A stretch of 64,000 nt of DNA from Luidia sarsii (lineage: Eukaryota; Echinodermata; Asteroidea; Paxillosida; Luidiidae), in the NCBI GenBank assembly GCA_949987565.1, contig OX465115.1, forward strand, positions 6,215,566 through 6,279,565. The letters run 5' to 3'. This document shows, piece after piece, positions 26,301-38,300 of this stretch. The translations under genes were made by a program, and so were the position numbers. Positions within the stretch are counted from its first letter, which is position 1, and each line of letters begins with the position of its first letter. Under the pieces are notes generated by a model. The model ran no database searches. It saw nothing but the letters and a program-made list of their open reading frames with translations, and was not told the DNA's origin.

Positions 26301-29300
26301 GTGTTAACGGCAAGTATCTTTTGGTCGGTAAGCCGAGCAGTAAAGGTACCTTTAATCCCTGCTCCAGAAATGCCGAAAGTCATCATGTCTTTCAGAAGAC
26401 TCGCAAATTCCCCCCCCCCCCCTACGATGACTCTGAAGACATCTTACCCGAGCTGAAGCGCCTTCGCATCTTTATACGAGATGTGTAACTGGCGATACGC
26501 TTCTTGGGTGTACGTGCTGGGAATTCTGTTTTACTTTACTCGCGCTTTTCCAGTGCGTTTTGGTTGTCCGTCAACGCATTGGTGCCTCGGCTCCTTGCCA
26601 CCTGTTGCCGACCAAACCGTGACGGGATATGTTGGTCGGATGAGAGACACGGTCAACTCCTTGCTGGGAAAGTGACGACGTCACTGAAAGATTGTCTCAG
26701 TGTGGCTGCGTGACTGTGCTCTTTTTGTGGAGGGCAGGGCAGGGCAGGGCAGGGCATAGCAAGAGCACCCATTACCAACAGAGAACCTTTTTGCTTGGAT
26801 GGTGGATGAATAATATTCTCCTTCTCTTCATTTCTCCTATTGATGTTTCCCCCTTTCCCATATTTCTTCCCTTCCCTACTGCTTTCCTTCCCTTTGATCT
26901 CACCCTGGTCTGTCTACCAGCTTTCCTCCTTTGATCCCTTCCCTACTGCTTTCCTTCCCTTTGATCTCACCCTGGTCTGTCTACCAGCTTTCCTCCTTTG
27001 ATCCCTTCCCTACTGCTTGCCCTTCCCTTTGATCTCACCCTGGTCTGTCTACCAGCTTTACAATCAAGCAAGGTGATCGATAAAAATGCATTATTTGTGC
27101 AATCATTAGTAGAGCACTTATCCATTAATTTCAATCCAAGTGTTTTGTAACGCAAAGAATATGTTGTAATGTTGAAAAAGAGAGCTGTTTTCACGGGGAA
27201 TGTTTATAGTTGTAAGGGCGCCTGATTTGGGCTGTGGATCTCTCTTGAAAGCCTGGGACTGGGCCAAATCATTGATTTATGAGACTGTGGAGTTTCGTGG
27301 CCCGAGGTCCCAGTGACGTCACTGGGGATCTCTGGGAACGCCCCCGAGTCCCGAAGGCCCCGCCCACCGAAAATTGCATTACCTGGAGGGCCCGTGGCTG
27401 CTGAAATAACGGGCTCCTTAGTCGAAATGTCGCGGATTTAAAAGAGAGAGAAAAAGCCCGTCTTGTGAAGTCCACAATTTGGAGGTTTTTTCAGTGGCTG
27501 TCTGTAGTGTAGACGTCTGGTGATTAAATGATAATTGATTGACAGGTGGAAAACAGGGTTGTCTTAATGAGACCTGATAAACCCCGGCGGGATTGGACGT
27601 GTCTACACGATTCAGTCCCCCCGGCCGGTATGGTGAGTTTGGCACTCTTTGGGCCAATTCGGCGTGCCGTGAACCTGTGACCTACTTTAGTCTGGTTCAC
27701 GGGATTCGACAGGGAGACAGCCCCGGACCCGATCCGGCCAAGGGTCTGCGTGACAGATACTAGGCAGATAGGCTAGACACGTGGTCCCCCAAGCACCCTT
27801 ATCATACCCCCGGAGATGTGCGCCTAAAAGTTTCTGAAAGGTCACGGGGAGGTCAACTAGATCGAGCTTGCTGCGTTTTTCACGAAAGTGAAGACCGGCT
27901 GATGCGATGCATAATACCTGAGATACTGCCTGGTGTTCAAACAGAGCCGCATTTTGCGCTTAGGCGAGCTTGGGTACGGGTAGGCCTGAGCGGTCGACGA
28001 TCCGACAGACAGCTGGCTGGGGTTGGTGGTTTGTGGTTTGCAAGAATCCGAAGATGATGTAGATCCCCTTGGAGAGATGAATCAATCATAAACTCTCGAC
28101 ATTCCTCTTGAAATGGTCGCCACTTGTTGGGCAAGACAGCTCGGTCATTTTGTGGTCGGACGTTTTTTTTTTTTTTTTTACAGCGCAGTGCGCAACCGAT
28201 CTAGCTGCAACTTGCTATGCGATTGACTTCGACATTACGAAAGATAGAGGTGCAAGCCGAACTGTTTTCTGCTGAAGGAAGAGCGTTGTGTTTCACATTG
28301 CTCGAATACATGAGGCTTGTTCGTATAGGTTTCTCGCCTTGGTCTGACAGCGCGGGTTGGTGTCTGCTAAGCACCGACTGACAGACGGGATCAGTGGACA
28401 CTCCCACCTGCCCTGACCCTAACCCAAACATCGACCACAAGTTGAAGCCAGAGGGCTCTCCGTGTCTCTCTCTGCCCCCCTCTGTCTTTCTCTCACTGTG
28501 TCTTTGTCTGTCTGTCTGCCTGCCTGTCTGTCTGTCTCTTTGGATGTCTGTCTTTTCACCTCTCCGTACCCCCCCTCGCTCTCTCTCCACCTCTCTCTCC
28601 CTGTCCCCTCTCTCTCCCTCGATCACTGCCTCTCTCCTCTCTCTCCCCCTCTCTCCTCACCCTCTTTCCCTGCCTCTCCTTCTCCCTCTCCTTCTCCCTC
28701 TCTCCTCTCTCCTCTCTCATCTCTCTCTCCCCTTTCTCCCCCCGTCTTTCCCTCTTAATATTACCATAAACCAAATCTTCCCTTAACTCTTCACCTCAAA
28801 TGCCCAAAACCATTATAGGAAATCCCCACTTTATAAAACTTTAGACCTTCAAGGTTAGGATTTGCTCGCTACTAAACTTCAGACAGGAAAGGTCTTTCAT
28901 CAGATCTAAAACCAATCTGAAGTCCCGTTTCCTCAACTCCAGACTGTATAAACTGTGGCTGATGATTGGGGGAGATGGGGGGGGGGCACCGTAGACACGT
29001 CTAAGTAACTGGATACGTGGTCGTGATCCTTGGTGATGTACAGGCAATTAATGACTACACCCCAATGAAGATAGTTCACTTTCTGAGAAGGCCGCCACCT
29101 AAGGGCTGAATAGCTCAGGCGGATGAGCGCTGGTACGCAGAGGTCTAGGGTTCATATTAATGTGTCTTTGCTAGAAGTTGGTCAGGATTGTGTACAGTCT
29201 CTTCAGGAAGAGGTATGGTTCTATGATTGCCAGAGCATACTGACCGGAACGTCGAGTTATCACTCTGGTTCTTTTCAGAACCACACCTCTTTCTAAAGAG

Positions 29301-32300
29301 ACCTTATACATGATGTTACCGCACACCCTCCTCCGTTATCTCCCTGTCAGTTGTACTCTCCTCTGTTCCAAACTAAGAGATGAATTGGTCGTGGTTTATA
29401 TCGGACTGCTTTCTCGCTCGTTTCAGGTGGCTAAGGATGGCACTCTGACGGGACGGGTGAGTTGCCGAGATACGACCAAGGACTGTGAGGAACCACACTG
29501 CGATGATGACGTGGAACCCGTTCTGCTGGACGGCCAATGCTGCAAGTCCTGCCCCGTGCACAGTAAGTCCCTTTCTCCCTCCCTCCCTCCCTCCCTCCCT
29601 CCCCCAATGCCGCACCTCACTCGTTACCTCTTTTACCTCTCGCCACGTGACCCCATTTCCTCCTTCAGCAAGCCACGTGACCCCCTTTCCTCCTTCAGCA
29701 AGCCACGTGACCCCCTTTCCTCCTTCAGCAAGCCACGTGACCCCCTTTCCTCCTTCAGCAAGCCGCGTGACCCCCTTTCCTCCTTCAGCAAGCCGCGTGG
29801 CCCCCTTTCCTCCTTCAGCAAGCCGCGTGACACCCTTACCTCCTTCAGCCTCGCCCAATAAAACCAGGTTGTCAGCCAAAGTTCCACTTGTATCCAAAGC
29901 TGAGCACCCAATAACGTGAATACAAGTTGAACGTGATAAGTCCCACATGAAATATAGTTAGCAATCTTGTCATAATCAGTGAAGAATGATCATGCTTAGC
30001 AGGTTATCATATATATTATTAAGCGGCTACTTGAAATTGGGCCAAGCAGGCCACGTGACCCCCCCCCCCCCACCCTCTCTATCTTCGCCGTGATTCGGTG
30101 AAAACAAGAAATTCCAGCCCCCACATTCTGAGTCACTCTGAGTCAAATGTTTGCTCATGACATGATTTTTCCGTGCCGGAGCACCGTATAATATGGGTTT
30201 AAAGTCATGTTATCAAGCTAAAAATGTTTTGTTTTAATTTGGCGAGAGCTATTATAGTCTTCGTCCAACGCGCTGATTTTTGTTGTGTGTTTGGTGACAT
30301 TGTGACCAATAGTGATCAGGCTGATCATTAATCCAATTTGAATCCGTCACACGACCTCTATATACCAATACCGTGATCGTGGTTGTGACGTCCGCACTGA
30401 AGTCGTGGGTTCGAATCCCGCCTGAACTGTCCGTGTTGTTTTGGGCAGGCAATCGGGCAAAGCACTGAGAGTACAGAGCTGACTACACATCGGGGAAGGG
30501 CAAACCCTCATTGAATGACATTCTCACCGACGCAAATCACCAGGCAATTGGGCAAAGCACTGAGCATACAGTGAGGACTATTATGTCGGGGAAGGGCAAT
30601 TTTTTCATTGAATGACATTCTCACCAATGCAAATCACCAGGCAATCGGGCAAAGCACTGAGCATACAGTGCTGACTACACGTCGGGGAAGGGCAAACCCT
30701 CATTGAATTGCATTCCCAACTGCGCAAATCACCAGGCAATCGGGCAAAGCATTGAGCAAACAGTGCTAGCTACACGTCAGGGAAGGGCAAATCCTCATTG
30801 AATTAAGAAGTCAACTGTTGATCAAAGTAGAAGTCGGGCAATATTGAATTAACATTTGAACCAACATTAGTCAAATTATCACCTGGTAACACTAGTCGTC
30901 AACTAAATCTCCACTGTTGGATTGTGTCGGTCAAAATTGATCAAAATAATCCGAGCCTATTTGATAAAACCCGAGCAACTGTTATTTTGCTCCTTTTTTC
31001 CCCACCCTGAGTATTTTCGGAGTAAGCATGCAGGCTTGCCTGCGGCGATAATAATTTATAGGGTTGGGAGTCGACTCTCCGCTGGCTTCCCCCTGCTCGC
31101 ATTCCTGCTTTTATTCGCGGGGTTAAACACTCGTGAGGATTGGCAGAGTCGGGTCGAGTTCACGAGCAGGTAACGACGGGCCGGAGACGAGCGACCGTGT
31201 TGTCCCCAGCCAAGGCCGACCGTGCGATCGGGGGATCGGACGGTGCAACGGGAGGCCGGGAGACACCGCTGCGACTCGCCGCCGCGGAGATGCCAGCGCT
31301 GGGCCCAGGGGCCACGTGGCCTTGAGCTGATGAGAATCTAGCACGCCTTGGGGAACCACTTGCTTCCTTGATTGTCAGCCATCTAGAAGTTCAGGGTTAG
31401 GCCCGGAGAAAGTTGCTTTTCAGGCTAACCTGGGACCAATTTTCTGTTTGAGCAACAAAACTAGAACTAGCCCCAAACCTTATCAAATCTGACAGTCAGT
31501 GAAAGTATCCACTGGCATTGCTTTTAACAAACAATGGTCAAGTCGAAAGCAAACATCACATAGAGGCTGTTAATCCTGTTTTAATCATGGCAGACTTTTT
31601 ACATGCCAAGCTAGCCATGCTTAAGCAGCCCTGTAAAATCTGCCTCACGGGAGTCTTAAAATTCCCCCAAATCAGGAGCAAGAAATATTTCACCCAACCC
31701 AAAACGACCTGAACTAAAAGTGTCGGTTGCAATCGTTAGCCCAACACTCGGACCGGTTTACCGTCACGCATAATCATCGGGAGGTTGGGATTGAATTTGA
31801 TGAAGACCACCCAACAGTCTGTCAACCGACACTATGCTGTAGCAGGCGAGATTCTTTCTTTATACCAATCTGTAGTTCAAATAGATAAGACTTAAGGCTT
31901 GGCATGGTGGGTGAAACAATACAGGAGGGTTTGCGATGACACCGTGTATAAGTCTCTTAAAGAAGATGTGTGGTTCTCGGGTTCTTCTCAGAACCACACC
32001 TCTTCTTTAAGAGACCTCATACATGGTGTCACCGCAAACCCTCCTATAAATCTGTAGTTCCATATTGCCCGGTATTTCTTGAGAGTGGCGTCGTTAGTCT
32101 TGCCATGTCGCAGTCGCAAATAGATGCAACAGTTCCTGACTGCTGGAGATTTTCCAAGTCCCTAAAAACAAGGGTTTTGAACTCAGCGCAGATCCCAATG
32201 AAAGGTCATACATAGCGTCATACAGAGGTATGGTCTAATACTCCACAAGTGCCCCACCATGTCGACCCTTATATATAGCCCCACTTCACATCTCCTTCGC

Positions 32301-35300
32301 CCTCTCTGTCTCCAAAATGGTTTGTTTCGGTTAAGCGACCCACCCCTGCTCGGGCGAGGTTAAATCGGTGTTGTGTTTTTCGAATTGAGCTTATTAGCAA
32401 GCGTCGCCCATGACTTGGGTTGTTGGTTTGGCTTTTTTTCTTCTGACATAGGCACCCAGTTGGGGTACAAATGGATATCGTGCTGTTTCCGGTATGCGAT
32501 GCTTGCAACCGTCGTCATTGCAGAGAATTCCTGTGCTTCCCTCTCTCTCTCTCTCTCATTCTGGTTCAGAGTTGCTGGGGAGAACGTACGGACGTAATTC
32601 AGCTAATTGAATGATGCCTTCGCAATCATTTCCTTCCGTAAATATACCGTAGCGCAGGATTCTTGAGCGCTGTCTGACAAACCACGGATTGCTTCTCTCT
32701 CTTTTTCTTTTTTTTTCCGATCCGGGGAACTTCATCAGAAGGCCTCAATTGATGTCATTCGGAGCGCTCTGCGTGACGATTGAAGAATGCGATCTCTTTC
32801 GACTCCGGGTTATGAGTGGAATGTGATTATTGGGACGCAGTGTTGACCGTTTCTGCGTGAGAGGTATGGGGGGGGGGACACCATTTACAGTGATTGAGTG
32901 GACGTGGTTTTACCGAGTGAGTTTGTGCGGTGGGTGTAATGCATCAACGTCACGGAAAGAATGCCCAGTAAGCTTGTAACAGAATCGTTGGACAACTGCC
33001 CCTACCTCCCGCATACCGCCAGGCAAACCAACAAACAACCAAACTAACAGGCCCACCGTCAAGCAGTCCTCAAGTGTTTACGCTCACACCTATACGCGAA
33101 CTCACTCGGGATGAGAGAGAAAGGGCAGCGGTGAACTGGCCCTGCAAAGTGCAGGTATCACTCCGCGGTCATTTCGCTGGAAGGCCATAGCACAAAGTCG
33201 TCATTTTCACAGCAAACCGCGACCCCACCAACTGCTCGCTTTGGTAGACAAAAAAAATCCCCCTTTCTGGCAGATTAGCCGATACCACGATAATTATCTG
33301 AAGGGTTAAGTTGAACTCTCGGTCTGCAAGATTTCCTGGAATTGGTTATTATGTATTCTGAAGTCTCTCTTCATAAGAATGCGTCAGAATGCTACGAGAA
33401 ATTGAAAAATATTTCCCCAAACCAGACAAGCGTCATAAGGGTCACCTGTTCAGAAGGGCGCCCTCTTGATTTTCTGCAATTCAAAAACAGACCATTGGTG
33501 CGCACATTTTCATACATATCAAAATAGCCTGTCACAAAAACAATCCATAGAAAGATAACCCGTATGGTACAAAGATCATCGAATTTATCTAGAAAGTATG
33601 AATTTGTATCAGTTCTGATAAAATGAAAATGCATTATAACCTTTGGAAAATTCGTCGCGGAATGCCTTCAAGTTTATCACAAGCTTACCTTTCTTCCCTT
33701 GTGAAAGGTCCTGCTAGGATCGAAACGTAAGATCCCCACTGCATTTGTGTTGTCATTTTCAGTGACTGAGGTCGCGGCACAATTGAAGATCTGTTGGATG
33801 TTGATGGATGTTGAACAAAGCACATTCTTCTCAGAAAATCCGCGGCCGACTTTGTGTGATCCAATTTTTTTTTTGGGGGGGGGCGGGGAGGGGGGGGGGG
33901 GGTTAGGCCAAGTAGCTCGAATCTGTCAGCGAGTCTCAAGACAGGTATTTGGGTAACCCGTAAAGGATGAGAAGGCTCGCAGGTGGCTATACCGTAGGGA
34001 CGGATGGGGTGGATGGTGTGACCCACGCGGTCTGTAACAGCTGCCCCTATGCGCTGCGATTCTCTCTGATCCACTCACGCCCGGCCCAATGCTCCCTGCA
34101 TCTCGACCAACCTCGGGCGCTCCACGAGCCCCCAACGACCAACGAAAAATGTGTCGAGGAAAAACCAGCAGCGTCTTGGTTTCAAGATGTCAATAAGGCT
34201 ATGGACTGAGTTGCTTACATGGAGCTTGCATCCCATCTGGCAGCTGATAGGGAAGGTTGGCGTGATCTCATCCGTGTCACTGCAGCGCAGTGCGCGCCAA
34301 CTGACTAACGGAACGACAGATTCACTGACTGACAGACTGACAGTGCCGAAAAACCGATAATTAAAATGATACTTCGTAATTATTTTCCAGCTGAGAAAGG
34401 AAGTCCCAAATCTGAAGGTGGAACGAAGCCAAGCAGGGATCGACCAACGAGCATTGCTGATGACTTCTTGGAGCCCAATCCTAGAGGCGAAGGTTCGTCA
34501 ATCTTTGCCTTTCCTCCTAAAAGCACCCGTTACTGTTCGTCTCTTTCCGAACTCGCAGCGACTTTGGTCGTCGGTTTGACCATAGGATAGGGCGCCCTCA
34601 GCGATAGGCCCAGTGAAAGGCATATTTAATGACCACAATTAAATTTGTTATAGCCGTTTTCTTTTCATTCATTCTCTGCCAAAAGGCTTTTGTTTTTCTG
34701 TCACTGCTTTTCTGTCATAGTCATCGTCGTTGTCCTTTCGGTGACTTTCTGTGATTAAAGGTCTTTGGTTTTTCTGTCGTCAGTTTCCATAGTCTCATTA
34801 TCCCTGTCATTGTCCCTGTCGTTGTCCCTTCGATGACTCTCTGCTAAAAGATGACTCTTTATCGCATTCCCGTGTGTTGTTGGCGTCGTCGGTCATTGTG
34901 TCTTCCAGTGCTTCACGAACTCTTCTGTCACGACACCTCTATCCCTTATCCCTCGCAGTGTATGTCTCTATGCTGACGGGTAATCTGATTGACGTCAGGA
35001 CCAATGCCGTGGCTAGAGCCACGTTCTCCCTGCAGGACAACACGATCTTCTACACCATCCAGTACAGAAGGTAGTTACCCCGTTGCTCATAAAATTGGAG
35101 TTATCTTGTTGTTTGCATCCCGTGGTTATTGCTATTCGATTTTCATTGTGATAATAGTTTTGAAGAGACTGATAAATTAAGTTTTGAGAAGATTTCACAG
35201 ATCATCTAGCAAGAACATAGCAGAAGTTCCTCCGGGTCTTTTCAGAACCACACATACTCTCAAAAGAGAGATTTTCACACGGTGTCACTGCAAACCTACT

Positions 35301-38300
35301 ACTCCTGCTATTCTCACCATGAAAACCTCCAAATCTCATGAGAACAAATCCAGTTGGCATAATGATTACAGGTAAAGAGGTGGACAAAAGTTATTCCAAC
35401 TTGTTGACTAATTTGTGAGAAGCAATATCTGCACTCACCTGCAGTTTGTACCAAGGACTGTTCACACGATATGCATGGAATGGCGTGCAGTGGGAACGAG
35501 CAGGGATGCGCCTAGTATCATTGCTCATTTCAGAGAAGGATCTGGTGGGTTTTTACTTTATCAATCTTTCTCATTTATTTCGCTAGGATGGATTCGCCGA
35601 CTCGCCTGACCTTTACCGATGCCCTGAACTCGACCCTGCATTCTATCGATCTCGAAGGCGGCTCCGATTTGGTAAGAATCGATCGTCAACGATCGATTAA
35701 TCGATGTTTTTGTTATTCATCGCGAATTAATCAGTTTACCAATTCATCGATGAATTTGGTTTAAATCTTTCCGCCGGTTTTCTTGATTCCATGTTGACGT
35801 TTTACCGTCAATTCCCTTCCCAGGAGATCAACAAAAGACAAGGGGTAACTAATTGATTTTGAAGACCTTCAGAATGATTCTCCGAAAGTAATGACGAAAA
35901 GTGGAAACAGCATACCGTAAGAAAGTTACACTTCTGAGATTGTTATTGACTTCTTCCAACTTGCTTCTTTATCTATTTGTGTAGGTTTGCGGACAATGGA
36001 AGAACGTCCCCATGACCTACGTGCAGTATCTGCAAAATAAACTCCTCTTTGCAACCTTGGCAACGCGTTCCCATAGCGACGGCGAGGTGCGCGGGCGAAT
36101 GATACCCCACCGCGCGCTGAGCGACGGTGAGTCAACAGCGCCCTCTACGACGGGACTCACCACTACATAATGACTCCACAAACCAAAAGCATTCCAACAC
36201 ACAAAGGGAAAGAAAACTGACATAGATTGTTTTTTTTTCCAAAAAGCATTTTAGTAAAATCTTAGTAAAAGAAAGGACTCACGACTCTGGCTTTGCGCAC
36301 CAGCGCTCTCCCATCTGAGCTATCCAGCTATTAGATGGTGGCCTTCCCAAATAGTCACCTAGTCTTTGCCGGGGTGGGGCGCCAGTCGGAAGCATTTTAA
36401 CCATTTACTGTCTGTACATTGTGTATCTTCAATTATCACAGCTACAATTTCATTCAGATGCGAACACCAATTACAATGTAGTTGCAAACCTGGCTGTAGT
36501 CAGTTCAGGGATCACACACACAATGGGTGCGGCTTTTAAAAACCAAAGTCAGAGAATTGAACCTTTTTGGGGTGATTTGTTTTTCGTGTCTTTCTCAGAG
36601 AGTTTTAGCGTTCTACTGACGCGAAAGGACAAGGGAGGCGGCCGCTCCCGTAAGGCCGCAGACAAGCTGGGCTCAGGCGCAGTCATGATGGTCGCAGTCA
36701 CGGGTAGCGGGGACCAGCTAAACTTCGCTGCTCTCCTGGACGGCATCACGGAGAACACGGAGCGCACCCAGGACCTGACCTTTACCCTCCAGCTGAAGAA
36801 GGGCCGTGACGTCATCGCGCAGCTGGAGAAGACGGTCACGCCCGATGTGAGTGACAGAGAGTCGTGTGATCGCCATTCAGCACATTGGGTTCCTTTACCG
36901 TAGTGTCTTGGGGATTGACTTGGATTGATGCAATCATAAAGTTGTTCATTTCCCCCACATCCCCCTCTTCTTCCTCTTACTCCTCTTCTTCGTCTCTTTC
37001 ATCTTCCATCTCTTCTTCATCTTCCTCCTCTTCCTTCTCTTTTCCTCTTCTTCCTCTTTCTCCTCTTTCTTCTCTTCCTTCTCTTCCTCATCTTCCTTCT
37101 CATCCTGCTCTTCTTCCTCTTCCTCCTCTTCCTCCTCTTCCTTCTCTTCTTCCTCTTCTTCCTCTTTCTCCTCTTTCTTCTCTTCCTCTTCTTCCTCTTC
37201 CTCCTCTTCCTTCTCTTGTCCTCTTCTTCCTCTTCCTCCTCTTCCTCCTCTTTCTTCTCTTCCTTCTCTTCCTCATCTTCCTTCTCATCCTTCTCTTCTT
37301 CCTCTTCCTCCTCTTCCTCCTCTTCCTTCTCTTCTTCCTCTTCTTCCTCTTTCTCCTCTTTCTTCTCTTCCTCTTCTTCCTCTTCCTCCTCTTCCTTCTC
37401 TTGTCCTCTTCTTCCTCTTCCTCCTCTTCCTCCTCTTTCTTCTCTTCCTTCTCTTCCTCATCTTCCTTCTCTTCCTTCTCTTCTTCCTCTTCTTCCTGTT
37501 CCTCCTCTTCCTCCTCTCTCTTCTCTTCCTCCTCTTCCTCCCCTTTCCTCTTCTTCCTCCCCTCCCTCCTCTTCCTCCTCTTCCTCCTCTTCCTCCTCTT
37601 CCTCCTCTTCCTCCTCTTCCTCCTCTTCTTCCTCTTCCTCCTCTTTCTCCTCTTCCACCTCTTCCTCCTCTTCCTCCTCTTCCTCCTCTTCCTCCTCTTC
37701 CTCCTCTTCCTCCTCTTCCTCCTCTTCCTCCTCTTCCTCCTCTTCCTCCCCTTCCTTTTCTTCATTCTCTTCCTTCACTCCTCCAAAGAGCCTCACCGTT
37801 CGACTTAACTCTAATCCCTCTGGTCTGGTTCCCTGTCATGTAGGACTTGGACATCGCCGACGTGTGGGATGGACTCACGACCAAGATGCAGAAGAACATG
37901 GCGCGCGGTCAGTTGTCCATCAGCGTGCGGGTGGAGGGACAGAGCGGGGAGTTGGCGGGACCCCTGACGCCCATGCAGACCTGTGAAAGTGAGTCATCAC
38001 CAAGGCCACAGACTCCTCCTTAGATCGGACAACTCCTCCAATCAGACCTCTCTGGATTTCTATGTTGCAATTGATCAGGCAACTTTTGAAACTAATTCAC
38101 TTGTCTCAACACGGCTTTTCACATCAAACCAAATGGATTATACACTTCAAAGCTAACGGTTATAAAACTACATATACAATTGCATCTTGGTCCAGTTTAA
38201 TCCAATTTACCTAGATCAAAGACAAATCACCACCATTCTTGTTTAATCCCGAGGACGAGTCGAGTGTAGAATTCTACACCTGACCGTACATTGGATAAAT

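Larger units (their letters stand above)
17584..29426 (+). other. chrd: chordin intron 2 (11.8 kb)
   Basis: This intron splits CR1 and is the largest of the gene. It holds pyrimidine tracts (19.25-19.56, 28.45-28.76 kb), purine tracts (20.16-20.72, 23.12-23.27 kb), an inverted 96-bp tandem block (22.3-22.7 kb), SINEs (24.4, 29.1 kb), a 68-bp minisatellite (26.9 kb) and the histone-stem-loop repeat just before exon 3. Between these I see no supported exon. Confidence 0.8.
29563..34390 (+). other. chrd: chordin intron 3 (4.8 kb)
   Basis: Contains the 30-bp CACGTG array, the family B SINE with its 96-bp tandem tail, a CpG-dense segment (31.13-31.33 kb), a perfect foldback with a histone-like apex (31.92-32.05 kb) and a CTAGCAGGACC half copy (33.7 kb). 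The stretch 32.05-33.69 kb otherwise shows nothing recognisable. A poly-T/poly-G patch sits at 33.87-33.90 kb. Confidence 0.75.

Noticed and set aside
29267..29300. Remnant of a replication-dependent histone gene
   Set aside because: No histone-fold coding sequence lies upstream of this or any other stem-loop copy, and the copies share unrelated repeat flanks.
36885..37986. Poly-Ser and poly-Leu frames and opposite poly-Glu/Lys/Arg frames
   Set aside because: A (TCC/TCT)n tract between chordin exons 8 and 9. Only the 3' end of one frame overlaps exon 9, and out of its coding frame.
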